A stretch of 64,000 nt of DNA from Dallia pectoralis (Eukaryota > Chordata > Actinopteri > Esociformes > Umbridae): positions 16,128,774 through 16,192,773 of the forward strand of contig CM055730.1 of NCBI GenBank assembly GCA_029465975.1. The letters are read 5' to 3'. Shown piece by piece: positions 37,701 to 51,146 of this stretch. The notes below the pieces were generated by a model. The model was not told the origin of the DNA. It did no database searches and saw only the letters and a program-made list of their open reading frames with translations. Every line of letters starts with the position of its first letter. Position 1 is the stretch's first letter. Made by a program: the position numbers and the translations under genes.

Positions 37701-37999
37701 AACGAACTAACTAGAAACCCTTGGGCTCATTCTACCAGGAGTAACGAATCATCTCACTGCACAGCTAAGAATTAATTACCTCAAGAACTTACCAACAAAA
37801 AGCAAGCCAGGAGTCATAAAATAGACCTTGAAAGAACATTAGATAGACCGCAAATGCTTTCAGTAGAATGTCTTTGCAGTGCCTGAGAGCAATGGAAACT
37901 CTCTGGACACGGCTAAGTTAAAAGACAGATGCTTTTAACACAGAGGGATTCACCTTGGGATTGGGAACATTCAGGAATCCACAAGCCAAATGTAAAACA
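34774..37999. other. gene-free stretch
   Basis: Mostly unique and AT-rich, with no tandem array for over 3 kb. It contains a SINE relic at about 36200-36297. No frame longer than 70 codons has any recognisable property. Confidence 0.55.
36200..36297 (-). repeat. tRNA-related SINE relic
   Basis: On the minus strand TGGCGTAAAGGTCTAATGC (36271-36289) resembles the A-box region of fish SINEs that begin ggcgtagtggtctaaggc. A degraded CTGGATTTTGG where the B box would be lies about 60 bases on. It is an old copy and the family assignment is tentative. Confidence 0.45.
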
Positions 38000-40900
38000 C
38001 ATTATACAACACGTCAACAAATTATATTTATTCCAAGATGAGCATGCCATAAAGCCGCACAAAATCCCATTTATTTGAATGAAAGAAACATTTAATTAAT
38101 TAATAAATATAGATGTATAATCTTAGGTTAATGAAATTCCTAAAACCTCTAAAAGCACAACATCAGAGGAATTACCTAAAATTTCACTTTTGTGAAGGCA
38201 AACAGCCATTGAAAGACTTCTGGCACAGAAGGCAATTTCTTCAAAAAAGATTTTTGCAAGACGGCATAGTGAGTTTTGACTCTGGATTACTTTCCAGTGG
38301 TTTCATATCCGGTGTAAATAACTGAATGAATAAGAAACTTGGTAAATCAGTGGATCTAAGAATTGATCAGCTCATCCAAAAACCTGAGCAAGGCAAAACA
38401 ACATTTTGTCAAAAAGTTTGGCTGAAGATAAAAACATAATACCCATGATGCGCCTGGTTTCACATGGTATGTTGGATGTGTCAGTCCTGCCATACAATAG
38501 GAAAAGGCTTAGTACAAACACATGTCAGATAAAGGCAGTCTCTGATCCCCTGATTTTACAGAAGATCTGATTGTATCTCAGATTGAGCTCTAGATGGAGA
38601 TTAGGCAACAGACATTTAGCGACATTCATTATGTATTACTAAGAATTCTACTAGTGGTAAAGCAATTCATTAGCTCGACAGAATAATTAGGGCCAGTTTG
38701 AGAGTTTTCAAAACAACCAGTATTTCCCATTGTTGTTTGGAGGTTATTACACGTTTTGGAAGCATGTGATGTCATGCATTGCAGGACCAACAGGACATTG
38801 TGGAAAATCTTGGGTAAGTATCTAGCATGCATGAGAAGCAATGTTCAGAAAACAATCAACCATTACATAATCACTAGGTAGGCATAGTAAGTATTTATAG
38901 GCTAATTAGATTATACTGTAATGCATATTATAGATGCTATGCCTTTTAATATATCATTATCATAATCACAGCTTATATGAACGTCCCATAACGAGTGCTG
39001 GTTTAACATCTGTTGCTCACCATCCTACGGGTCAAATATTCTGAGGCCCAATATCTAGATCACTACATGGGAAGTTTATCCTCCTCTGGTGAGACATTCA
39101 AACATGACTTGCCTGAAAGAATCAGACTGACAAGGCTCATGACAGCCAAACACCAGATGCTGAAAATACCAAACAACAATTAATATCAGATCACGTATGC
39201 GGCCTTGCAAGAATCAACTTCATAGTCAAAAGACACAAAGTTTTTTGGACAAACGACAACAGGAAGCCGGCGATAGAAGAGTGACTTTGAAATACTTTCT
39301 TCAGGGGGAAAAATGCCACGATAATGTCAACGTTTTAGCTGAAACATGGGACAAGATGAAGAGGCTAATCTCAGACACATAATGAAATCCAAACAGCAAT
39401 AACAAATGTGATCAATCAGTTGTAGGTTTCCTCAGGTTTCAGGTACTCTTCTCAGATTTCCTTTCAACAAATTGGGGCTTTTTTTGGTTCCAAGGGGCTT
39501 CTTAACTTTTCCCAAGTCACGGTTGGAACACTTTAATCTTTATTTAAAGGGTACTGTGGTCTGATCAAAAGAAAGTCTTTAGCCTTGCCGCTATGAAAGA
39601 CATTATGACAGCCCTTGGATAGCACACGGTGCTTGATGACTGACGGTTAGATCAGGAATTACTACAGACTATGTGAATAGTCTTTGGTGGAGCATTGCCA
39701 AAAGTTTTGCTTATTTTGTAAGCTTGTCTCAGCACCGAACCCAACTAGCCAAGAGTAACACAAGACTCCCTGAAGTCTGAGGTACCACATAACGTGTGAC
39801 TTCGAGAACATGTTATTTACACCCTAACAAGAAAAGTGTTACATAAGAAGTCTACCTGTCATAGATGATTGATAACTATTGCATTTTTTGAAGCAAGTAA
39901 AGGTAAGGAAAGTACACCTATACAAATTCATCATATAGTTTTCATATAAGTGCAATGAACAGTTAATTAAAAAAAAAGATTTTTGGTTTTGTAAATAAAA
40001 GATATAAAAAAATGTTTGCTCAAGTAAATTGCAGTATTTGCAGAAGGAAGTTTCCAGTAATGAATTACTGCTTGTGGAAAACTCCCAGACATTTTGTGGC
40101 TTGACACACGCTGGATCTTTCAGCCTTTCCCTCCATTGGTGAAAAGCCTCATATTTTATACTGTTTGACCAGCTCTGAACTCTTCCATAAGAGTTAGAAC
40201 TCAAAAAAAGATCAAAGACAGTGACACTTGGTCATGTAAGAAATGAGAAAGACTTTGTGCAAAGAGCCTAGCACCAAGTGTTTAATTAATGACAAGCATC
40301 TGACAGACATTATCAAAGCCTTACCAGCTGTTCAGTATGTTCACTGTATTAGTGGCAAAGATGTAGAAGCACCTCAGCTTTCACAAATAATTTTTGCTTC
40401 AATTTAATCAAAATGAAATTAGCTTAGAAAATTCTTCTACTAGTATGTATTTGATGTATTTAAACAGAACAAATCTTCTATTTTCACTCACGTTCTTTTT
40501 TATTAATTTAATAAGTTCTTTAGTTTAGATTTTGGTATTTCACAGAAAATGTCACATTCAAACAGGACACAAGTGAAAATGAACAGCCTTCGCTTCAAAC
40601 AAAGAAACATGATTGTGGCAATTTTACATCCATTCTCTTCCACTTGGCAATAAATGGTTTAGAGATGTATAGATAATTCAGAGTGCAACTGTCACACCAG
40701 AAGAATAAAAGCTGAACAGTACGACATCCCAAGAGACATTCTGCAGTGTCCACCTCTTCAGTGGAAACATGAAGGAGGACACACTTTTTCTGTTTCAGCC
40801 TTTAGTCCCTCTGTTCAAGTGTGTTCCTCTGCCTATTCGTGCTCAAACAGAATAGGTTGACGCTTGAAAGGGAGACAGAAAAGGAATAAGCGAGACAACA

Positions 40901-42792
40901 GGCAGATGACAGGAAATATTTCTGCCCGGTGAACAGAGGGATAGAGAGTAAGACGGAGCGAGATGCACCCTGGACTCGTGTGTCACCTAACCTCGTTTTA
41001 AGACGGACATGTTGGGTTGTGGAGAAGGCAAGGGTGTACGCTTTCACTCCCCCCTTTCCTTCCTTAAAAAGATGGAAAAAGGGCCCATACAAAGCCGAGG
41101 GTTAGATGTCTGCCTGGAAACCATCCGTAAAGATGAAAGCAGCGCGGTGAAGTCACTGGACAGAAACGCACCCCTTGAGGAAAACAGAGCTTCTCCATTA
41201 CTGAAGAATTGCATGTTCAATTCCTCATAGCTAGTGTGTGTGTGTGTGTGTGTGTGTGGCATTTTTTGTGAATGTTTGAAGCTCTATACATTTTGTGTAA
41301 ATAAAATTCTGTGTGTGTATGTGTGTGTGTGTAAGTGTACTGTGTAAACATAACAAGAGACATCTCATGTTGAAACAGAAAGACAAACATGAAGATCTTC
41401 TGTTCAGCAGCCAGTACAATATATGTCTGCAACTCTAATGGGTGTATGCATTTCCTGAAATAAATGAGCCAAACTGTGGTCATTTTTAAATAATACGTGA
41501 ATGTCAGAAGAATTAACAGAACAAACTGTACAGGTGAACCGTATGCGAAGCCAACCAGGAATGTGATAATAAAAAACTAATTGAACACGAATCTGTGAAT
41601 ACTGAATACAGAGTTACCATGACAAGGCATCAGTTGTGAACAGTTGGAGGTCTGTAAGGAGTGTGTGTGCGCTTAAATCAGACTAGTATTGCCTAATAGG
41701 GACTTTTTTCCTGTCACAATTTTCTGTGGAATAAGTAATTAAGGGCAAAAAGTACAGTTGCAAGGTTTGAATTACCGGTTAGGTTTAGGGTTAGGCAACA
41801 GGGCTAGGTTAAATGCAGGCATAAATGTATAGAGAATATGGTTAGGATTTGTAGAAGTATTCATCAGCAGTCATCTTTGTTTATCCATTTAAATGTAAAC
41901 ATGTGTGTGCATGTGTGTGTGTGAGAAAGAAAGTGAATGACCTACACTGACCTACTTCCAATGAAAACACATGCAGACGTGGGTTTCCTCACTGGCAGCA
42001 GCAGCAACAACACTGTCAAGGCAGACACGATCCAGAAATAACAAAGCATAAACACACACACACACACTCCCACACTGAGAAACACACACGTTTACACTAA
42101 CATAAGTTGAAACATTGTGTGCGTCTTCTGCCCCTAACTCCTAAGGAAGCTCTTCTATACGGTGAGACAATGCTCAGGACGTCGGTGACACCCAGGAAGT
42201 CAACCTCCAATCAGCTGTGTCCGTTTCACAACTCCCGACTGCTGTCAGAGGCCTTGGACGCACCCAACCGCACGCGAACGTCAGGTCATACGCGGCTACT
42301 CTACCGGTAGTCCTTGTTATGTGACCGCGGGGGGTGTTAAAAGCTGGTGTTGGCGGATGGGGGTCAACAGGCCTACTGACACAACAACCGTAGGACAAAG
42401 CAGCAACAACATACATTTCCTCTGCAGGGGCCGTGCTGGGTGGGAGCCGAAGCCATTGTCTGTCAGACACCAGAGAGACATTGGCCCGTGTGTATTATTG
42501 ATGGGGAGCAGATAAAACAAGAATGTGTTTCACCAATCAACAAGGCTGCTTTAGCCCGCACCTGCATGGAGTTGAATGGACTATTGTGTTCATGCCGCCT
42601 CCAAGGTTGTGCAAAGTTTTGTGGAATGGATAGACTGTTAAGATCAAACAGGAAATGGGATGAAATTGACCTTGAGCAGGACTTCTGCCCTGAAATCCAT
42701 ATTGCTCCAGGTCTGTTTGTATGTGTCTTTCTAAAAATGATTTTTGAGAAAAGTCTTGACTAGAGTCTGAGGTAGTGGTCTAAACTTCTGAT
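38000..42792. other. gene-free, AT-rich stretch
   Basis: No gene recognised. Short TG tracts lie at about 41233-41258 and 41311-41332, and (CA)n at 42053-42068. A 121-codon minus frame (39839-40204) and a 98-codon minus frame (42174-42470) show no family features. The segment 42110-42470 is richer in CpG than its surroundings. Confidence 0.55.
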
Positions 42793-43448
42793 GGATCTGT
42801 CACATGCCCATCCTGGTGACCAGGGTTCCAGACACAGGTTGGCTGCCGATCTGTCACATGCCCATCCTGGTGACCAGGGTTCCAGACACAGGTTGGCTGC
42901 CGATCTGTCACATGCCCATCCTGGTGACCAGGGTTCCAGACACAGGTTGGCTGCCGATCTGTCACATGCCCATCCTGGTGACCAGGGTTCCAGACACAGG
43001 TTGGCTGCCGATCTGTCACATGCCCATCCTGGTGACCAGGGTTCCAGACACAGGTTGGCTGCCGATCTGTCACATGCCCATCCTGGTGACCAGGGTTCCA
43101 GACACAGGTTGGCTGCCGATCTGTCACATGCCCGTCCTGGTGACCAGGGTTCCAGACACAGGTTGGCTGCCGATCTGTCACATGCCCGTCCTGGTGACCA
43201 GGGTTCCAGACACAGGTTGGCTGCCGATCTGTCACATGCCCGTCCTGGTGACCAGGGTTCCAGACACAGGTTGGCTGCCGATCTGTCACATGCCCGTCCT
43301 GGTGACCAGGGTTCCAGACACAGGTTGGCTGCCGATCTGTCACATGCCCGTCCTGGTGACCAGGGTTCCAGACACAAGTTGGCTGCCGATCTGTCACATG
43401 CCCATCCTGGTAACCAGGGTTCCAGACACAGGTTGGCTGCCGATCTGT
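42793..43448. repeat. 54-bp minisatellite, 12 near-identical copies
   Basis: The unit contains GATCTGTCACATGCCC, TCCTGGTGACCAGGG and TTCCAGACACAGGTTGGC. One site splits the array into blocks: CCCATCC in the first six units, CCCGTCC in the next five, CCCATCC in the last. The length is a multiple of three, so an 18-codon period leaves long frames open on both strands (up to 271 codons), all spurious. Confidence 0.98.
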
Positions 43449-44440
43449 GTAGTTTGTCTCTGTCTCTCATTACTCATCTGTCAGCCTGGCGTCTCGTTTA
43501 TACTCTCCGGCTAATAGAAATTAAAAAATACACCAAAACATCTAAAAAAATAAGAAAAGGGAATACGCCTAAATGTTTTGCTACAGAACAACATAATCTG
43601 CAATAATTACTGCACACCGTGCTGCAGTACAATCTAATCAGTATTGATGTTTTATTATGAACATGACCCCAGTGCAGGTTCCTACGCTTAACCTTTAACC
43701 TACCAGCCATGCCAATCACAGAGCAGGGTTTGTCACAGAGCACCTTCATTAAAATCAATTTTTGCCTGGCTGTTTCCATCTGCATAGACTGGTTGCTGTC
43801 AGAGTCAGCCAAGGACAGCATAACTAAGCCCTCACAGAGATCCACAGGACCAATGGAGACTGGGCAGAGGGGAAGAAAGGATGTTATTGGAGAGGCAACC
43901 TCACACACACACACACACACCACTCTTCAGGTGGGTTCCTGCTTCCTCAAACACAAAGTCAATTCAGGACACATCCCAACTGAAACAGAAATAAAACGCT
44001 AAGAGATGAGTTGCTTCGTGTCGGGTAGAAAGAAAGTATTCCATTTTTAATGTCTGCCACACGTATCCAAGGTTGGAAAAAAAATAGACCACCAGAGGAT
44101 TTGGTGTAAACGCAGCACAGCAGGAAACAGACATGTATTAAAAAATATTGGGGAGATGCGGAATAAGAGAGTTGTAGATGTAGTAGGAGATATAGTAAAA
44201 CAGGCAGAGCAAAGAATGTTTTTGTGGGACGGGAGGGACGGGATGAGACGGGTTGAGAAATGAGATTACCGGTATGTAATTATGGAACAGAGCAGCGAGA
44301 AAAAAGCTGCGATCAGGTCAAGGAGATTGTTGTAGTTAATGAAAACAACTGAAGCGGCATGGGGAAAGTTTTTGCTCTCTGTGTAACAAGCTCCTGGCTC
44401 TGCTTGTGTAAATCACCGCCTGTTGACACGGACTACAGCA
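43449..44440. other. gene-free stretch
   Basis: Unique DNA with (CA)n at about 43902-43920. A 141-codon minus frame at 43498-43923 has no known domain. No gene called. Confidence 0.5.
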
Positions 44441-44776
44441 TACATAATGAGGTAACAACACTAGCGCTGCTAGCTAATTCACTAGTGTGTAGAACCGGAA
44501 AACGACGTACATTATGAGGTAACATCACCAATGCTGCTAGGTATTCAATTCACTAGCGTGTAGAACCGGACAACGGCGTATATTATGAGGTAACAACAAC
44601 AAATGCTGATAGCTAAATCACTAGCGTGTAGAACCGGACAACGGCGTACATTATGAGTTAACAACACCAATGCTGCTAGCTAAATCACTAGCGTGTAGAA
44701 CCGGACAACGCCGTACATTATGAGGTAAAAACACCAATGCTGCTAGCTAATTCACTAGCGTGTAGAACCGGACAAT
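44441..44776. repeat. 67-bp tandem repeat, about 5 diverged copies
   Basis: The unit contains ATTATGAGGTAACAACACC, AATGCTGCTAGCTAATTC and ACTAGCGTGTAGAACCGG. Copies differ by small indels and substitutions (CTAGTGTG, GATAGCTAAATC). Confidence 0.93.
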
Positions 44777-46899
44777 GGCAGGACATGGAATTGAACATGG
44801 TTCAACCTGCCAGCACCGAGCCAGACCAAAGATCTCTGGTCAACAGAGACGCATCAGACGGTCTCCTTGTTGGCTAATAGAAAGACCAGAACACTAATCA
44901 GCCTGGCAGAAGAGAGGCTCTCCAGCGTGGGAGGGAAGGAGACGAACGGAAAGCGGGAAAGAGAGAGGGTAAAACAAACGCGAGAGAAACCGACAGGGGG
45001 ATTCAGTTATTCAGTTAGTCACATCTTTTATTTCAACACGTCGTTCTTTATGCAGAGTAAGTTGACAGAGGTAGGCCCAGGTGTGTTTGAAGCCAGCATG
45101 CTGACGGAGATGGAGCAGCTGGTAGTTAATCTAGCACAGAGCTGTCAGTGTAGATAGTAGCAACCTTCTCTGGCTGTCTCGCACTCTCTCCATCAAAACC
45201 ATACAATCTCCAGGGTGTGAGGTCTGATGGAGTGACTGCTTTGACAAATTCCCTCGACTACTCGTGGCTTGTTTCATTCTATTAATCCCACCTTCAGAAA
45301 GGAACATTTGTGTAATACAGTTGACTGCTAAAATGTGAACCACGATGAGTTTTAGATACTACAAAAATCGAATTGAAAGATTCAGCAATGCAGAATAAAT
45401 GTGTACGGCCTATCCTCTGTTTTAAGGATGTATCTGTTGTTCTTGTGTTGATAGACCACAATATAGTTTGTAAGTACAGTGAGAGCTAATTAAGGTGGGT
45501 TAGAAAATAGAATGAATACAGTGACATGCCTATCCGAATCCTTGCACGGTGTTGTGATCTAAAAATACATTTTCAGAAGAGAAAGGACTGTCTGGGTTTC
45601 TTTCGCCTGCTTGTCACCCAGAAGATAAGTCAACATTGATACAGAATCGGCTGACAGACGGAAAGCACAAAGTTATCTTTAACTTAAAAAAACAACAAAG
45701 AAATTAAAGAAAAATAAAGTATATTAGTGCTTCCCTAAAACCCGCAATGCTGTGTACATCCAATCATGGTTTCGAGTTGTCAAAGACGGCAAACAAAAGC
45801 ACCCTATTGAAAAATGTCTAGGTAGGAAAAAATATATATATTTTAGGAAACTTCCTCTTTCCAAGAAGTTTCTACTGAAGAGCTGAAGAACACTGATGTC
45901 ACTGTGGCTTTTAGTTCAAGTCTAATATTTATAAGGACAGATTCAATACGAACAACAGCCGTGCATTAACAAAATACCAAATCCCCTGGTTAAAAGTAGT
46001 ATATAGGGAATAGCCTGCCATTTGGGACCATAAACATTCACCAACTCTGTGGCCTAATTCATACCCTATATACCATCCTCAGTAATTCCCAGCACAAGGG
46101 TTATTTTATATGAACCGTGTAATCTTTTGTTTATTTATATTCAAAATCCTCCTTTTATGGGATGTAGTTGCAGCTCAAGCCAGTTTACATTGACATTTTA
46201 ATCCAGAGCGATTTACAGTAGTGCACCCCCCACCCCAACCACCCCCACCACATGGGAGACAAAAAACACAAGCCAAGTAAAAGTGTCACGCTCCACCAAC
46301 CCCGCGGGATTACAGACCCGTTCTAAAGTGCGCACCTCCAGGAAGACATCTCAAGCCCGATGCTGACATTAGGTTCTGCGATCGGCAGAGGTGTAAACGT
46401 TGCCTGGAGAATGATATGAGCCAAAGGTGGCCAGATGGTGTTTACACACCTCTATTTGTAGCATGGTAGGTCGAGCCGGCTCTATAAGCAGAGCAGTACA
46501 TCACGCACACGCTGCAGTATCACCAGGTGTGTAGATACTGCATATCAGGACACCACGTCTAATAAACACACACAGGGATTGACATACAGTATATGTGCGC
46601 ACATGCACAAACCAACTACACTTTTTCCTCACAAATCTTTTCACACTGGATCCTCCAATGCCTGTTACCACCTAACGACAGCCAGTCAGTCTATTGATGT
46701 TTACATGAAACATGGTGCACGGCACCCTCTCCCTCTCTGACGTCTCTTTTAAATACAACCAGTTTTATATGCGACTGAGAGTTGAACCGTGCCTGTCAGG
46801 CTATTGAGCTGTTGCTACGGTGAGTTAATTCACTCTACCGAGCAGCTAGTAATAGTACATAGTTCCAGGATATGGTCAAGTCCACACATCCCAACCTGA
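44777..46899. other. gene-free stretch
   Basis: Mostly AT-rich unique DNA with a SINE-tail-like fragment at 46182-46223. The 96-codon plus frame at 44867-45157 has no recognised features. Confidence 0.5.
46182..46223. repeat. SINE/L2 tail-like fragment
   Basis: TTACATTGACATTTTAATCC followed by AGAGCGATTTACAGTAGTGC matches the conserved tail found on several fish SINEs (atccagagcgacttacagtag). About 40 bases only. Confidence 0.5.
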
Positions 46900-47271
46900 G
46901 AACAGCCGTATGTAGACTGTGGTCTATTGGCCCTCTCAACAGCCGTATGTAGACTGTGGTCTATTGGCCCTCTCAACAGCCGTATGTAGACTGTGGTCTA
47001 TTGGCCCTCTCAACAGCCGTATGTAGACTGTGGTCTATTGGCCCTCTCAACAGTCGTATGTAGACTGTGGTCTATTGGCCCTCTCAACAGTCGTATGTAG
47101 ACTGTGGTCTATTGGCCCTCTCAACAGTCGTATGTAGACTGTGGTCTATTGGCCCTCTCAACAGTCGTATGTAGACTGTGGTCTATTGGCCCTCTCAACA
47201 GCCGTATGTAGACTGTGGTCTATTGGCCCTCTCAACAGTCGTATGTAGACTGTGGTCTATTGGCCCTCTCT
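46900..47271. repeat. 37-bp minisatellite, 10 copies
   Basis: The unit is AACAGCCGTATGTAGACTG plus TGGTCTATTGGCCCTCTC. The only variation is CAGCCG versus CAGTCG. It shares only its length with the 37-bp array at 32.4 kb. Confidence 0.98.
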
Positions 47272-47329
47272 TCTGGCAGTGCAGCTCCTACTGAGCCTAA
47301 TCAAAGCTCCTCACTCTTCTGGAACCCCA

Positions 47330-47480
47330 GTGGAGGAACAAGCTCCTGTTGGCGCCAGGATCCATCAGCACAGCACCCTGGCCCACATCCTAAAGCTGGC
47401 TGGCCTCTAAAGTTAAGCAGAGTCTGTCCCAGTAAGTCCCTGAATGGAGGACCAGATGCTGCTGGATTTGTTGAATGCCC
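47330..47480 (+). repeat. 5S-rRNA-related SINE relic
   Basis: AAAGTTAAGCAGAGTC (about 47411) followed by CCCAGTAAGTCCCTGAATGG and GGACCAGATGCTGCTGGA follows the order of the internal control region of 5S rRNA (agctaagcaggg...tggttagtacttggatgggagaccgcctggga). It also matches a widespread fish repeat with a 5S-like head. Upstream CAGCACCCTGGCCC fits the same head. Downstream the sequence diverges. It is too changed to be a working 5S gene. Confidence 0.5.
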
Positions 47481-50400
47481 ATGGCGTTTCCCTCTGGTTG
47501 TTAAGAGGTCCAAGAGTGACAACAGATTCGAGCCAAGTGAAATAAAGCTCTGCGTCTCCTTCGTGAAACGACCTGCTAAACACCTGAACCTAGCACTGGG
47601 TATGAGCGGAAGAAAACTCTGTCCTGGTGTGAATGAGCGACCATTTGGATTTGTCCACGCCCTATGGGTTGTGGTATAGTACAGCATACATTTTGACTAG
47701 GTATTTGTCCAAAAAAAATTGTCAAGAGAAGAACCATTATCCCGACACTATAATTGGGCTAACAAAACCACGTTGGTGTTAGCTTCTCTGTTTCAACATA
47801 AACAGGTGCACTGCACGCACTACATAAATAAGTCTATACGTCAGTCTGAGTGGGTGAGGTCATTTTCATCCATCTGTTCATTCCATCCCTGTCTGATCAA
47901 AAGACCTTGCCGCTATGAAGAGGTTTGAAGGTAACCTTGCCCTGGGTCGGGTACCATTTGGACGGGGCATTTTAGTCATGATGACATAGCACTTATTCAT
48001 GTGAGTGCGTTAATTGCTACATCTGCGCTAAATAAACCCAACCAATTTCTTAATAATTCATTGACATAGCAGAATCCCAGCAGATCGTCCAAAAACACTT
48101 CTTCTAAATTGATAATTGCAAATAAATGTCATCATATTCAATTGTATCTCAGGCCTCATCTAATTGCAACAATGCCCCAACAGGAAGTAAAGTGTGTCAA
48201 CACATGTAACGGCTGGTTCACTCTTCTTAACTTCGGGGGGATATGCAGGCCCCCAAGCTACCTGAAGGAGTCACTGAAGAGATGAAAACAAAAACAGAAG
48301 TTCCCAAAATATCCTAATGTAATACTGGCCAATCACAATCCTATGGTGCCATGGACATCAAATCTACGTTACTTTAATGAACTTTTTTGGGCTTTGTGGT
48401 CATAAATTGGGATAACGGAATGGTACGCCAGACACCTTCAGTTCTCCCCTTCTTTTTTGCTTTATGACTAAGCTAATGTAGTAAAGCCAAATTAGAAATT
48501 CCATGCATTTTGAAAAGCTGCATTTGAATGCAATTACAAAAATGTGAATGCCATTAGCATACATCTTTCGGCGTGAACATTCTGAAGCTAAGCCATCTCT
48601 TTAGCTTCCCTTCACACCTGAGACATTAGAAATAATGTATATGAAAAGTGCTTTTAAATAATGAATAATGATTCCTGAACATAATGTGTAGAGTGAAAGT
48701 TTTGAATGAGGAGCTGCCAAACGTTTTGGGGCACAAGACACGGTTTTGACATCAGAAAAGTGTTTTGCCACCCCCCTATGTAAAAAAGGTGATGTATTCA
48801 ACAACATGTTCACTTTCTTAACTGGAGCAAAGAAATGTCAGATAGCGTCTCTATCAAAGTAGCAACTAAGGTTCTAAATGCAACAAGGATTGTCTGTGTA
48901 TGAGAGCAACATTTTCATTCCCAGTCACTCTTTCTGAAGGAAACAAAACTTTTTAAGGGGTGCCAGAGGTTACTCACATATCTCGTCACAATGGTCCTCG
49001 TGACCCCACTTATCAAAACAAGCAAACCCCCATGCCCTAGGCAGAGCAGCTGCAGCAGCGCCATCTCATATCGATCACTTCCTTGAAGAATCTCATTCTT
49101 AGGCCTCGACTAATCAAAGGTGACAGGGTGTGGAACATGGCTGACCCAAACTTTCACATACCTCAAGAAAAAGTTTTAACGTACAAACAACAAATCCTCG
49201 CTGAACACAAGATCCGCTCCAAGTATTATATGTTGAAACCGGTTGGACTGGGAAACGTGTGCCAGCCTTAATGGCCCCTGCCATGAGGTTTGTGGCGGGG
49301 AGTGGTTGTCGGGGTGTTATTATCTCCTGCCTTGACACAGACGTTAGAAATGGCTGGCATCGGCCGTGACACGGGCCCTGGGGAACAGCTCTGGTCAGTG
49401 TCAGTCTGCATCTGGCCAATGAGAGGGCCTTTCAGACAACCAGGGACCCGGACGAGCCCCCCTTCAACCTCATGCCTTTCTTCTGCAGAACTCACACTCG
49501 CCGCCAACCCCCGCCATTATCAAGGTATATGGACCATTAGGAACAGCAATTACAGTGCTTCTGAGACCAGGTCTTTATTGATCCTAGAGAACGAGCACAC
49601 AGCAGCATTAGTCATTAGGTTAAAGCGTGGTCATTTTATACTTGCGTAAACGGGATGCATAGTAGTGCTAGCGTTTGTTCTGCTACCCTGGATGTATTCA
49701 GCCTTCCTGCAAACATCAGCATGGCCATTAAGCACAGAAGGAAGCAGAGACATTCCTCTAGCAACAAACTCCGTAAAATCCGAAATTGCAAGCTGTGATG
49801 TGGAATGTCTAGCTTTCTGGAAACGCTGACTATGTTGAGTCCATAGTTGTGGAATATATAGCTATGTCTAGCTAGTTAGCAGTGAACTTCTAGTGTCTAG
49901 ACAGATGTAGCCCAATAATGTGCTCGGCACCGGCCTTATTCTTTCCTTCTACGAACAGCTGGGAAAAATCTGACTCCCTGTTTTCATAATGTCAAAACAG
50001 CCCTTTGATCCCCTCAATCTCGTTGAATCTTTTCGTCAACCCTTCTCTCTCTCTGATCTGACCCTTCACTACTGAAAACAATCCCATTTGTTTCTGGAAA
50101 GTATCAGATTAAGGACTTCAAAATTACTTCAATTGAGAAATTATAAAGCACAAATAAAAATGTATAATGCTAAGCACAAATATTCAAAACAAAAAATGAC
50201 AATGTTTTAGTTTACTCTCTGTCCATTTCTCCAATCAGTGTTTTTTCTTCGTTTGAAAGGGGAGCTGGGTCTTGCTAATTTTCTAGTCATAGTATGCTAG
50301 TCTAATACATGACTACAAGTGCTCTGACCGGTGACCCCTTACCCCTGAGCTTGTGAGAACACCCCAAACAGAGAAGAAACATAGTGACATATTTGGTCTT

Positions 50401-51068
50401 GCAGGCTCCTTTACTGATTAAGTAACTGTTACATCTCCACATTACATCTGAGAGAAAGAGGGTGATTACAGGTCGAAAAGCTGTACACAAATTAGATGAA
50501 TGACTAGAAAAGACAGACACTTGGCAAAGGGACCTGGGAGTGTTTAGAAGTATCGGTGCGATGAAAGTGATAAATGCTAAGAGCAGAAAGAATAGAACAG
50601 AAAAAAAATAAATGCATTATTGTTATAAAGGGTTGATATTCACAGATTTGATTTTAAGTTTATTACTGTTTAGTTATAACCCGCAAGAAACAAACAATGT
50701 GGAAAACTGTATTCTCTCTTTTTTACTACAAAAATTATCCGATACTAGTGTACGATTAGATACTAGTGTAAGATGTTCTTGCCTCATCGAACAACTAGAA
50801 AAGGAAATACAGTGGAAGGAGCACCCATTCTGCTTCACATCACTGTGCCCAGTCAACCAGGAAGTTCAGCTAGTAGACATGTGCATGAGCAGAATGCAAA
50901 CAACCTTGATTGACATTCACCCTGGGCAACAGACACGAGAACTCCCGCCTGGAATGTCCGTGTGACACGATTAGGACATAAAACAGACATGGCTGCAATG
51001 ATGTGGCTGTACTACCGGTCAGTGACCGCTGCAATACTGACAGTTTATCAAACTGTGAAATCTGTGAT
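47481..51068. other. gene-free stretch with one microexon-like segment
   Basis: Mostly unique DNA. The block 47990-48210 is rich in TAAT-type motifs. The frames of 119 codons (49290-49649, plus) and 117 codons (50612-50965, plus) have no domain. A splice-flanked 36-base segment at 49489-49524 is listed separately. Confidence 0.5.
49489..49524 (+). other. candidate 36-bp microexon
   Basis: CATGCCTTTCTTCTGCAG ends at 49488 and GTATAT starts at 49525. The 36 bases between are C-rich, a multiple of three, and open in at least two frames (NSHSPPTPAIIK in the first). Both splice sites look reasonable, but no gene context or family match supports it. Confidence 0.2.
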
Positions 51069-51146
51069 GGACCAGGGATCTGGGATCAGAGGACAGGGAT
51101 CTGCGATCAGGGGACAAGGATCTGGGATCAGGGGTCTGGGATGGCT
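51069..51146. repeat. short tandem repeat, about 22-bp unit
   Basis: GGATCTGGGATCAGAGGACA and variants (GATCTGCGATCAGGGGAC, GATCTGGGATCAGGGG) repeat about 3.5 times. Confidence 0.85.

Noticed and set aside
42760..43606. Frames of 205-271 codons on both strands
   Set aside because: They follow an 18-codon period from the 54-bp array, with no unique protein part.
47379..47480. Functional 5S rRNA gene
   Set aside because: Only the internal control region is recognisable and it is diverged. A SINE with a 5S-like head fits better.
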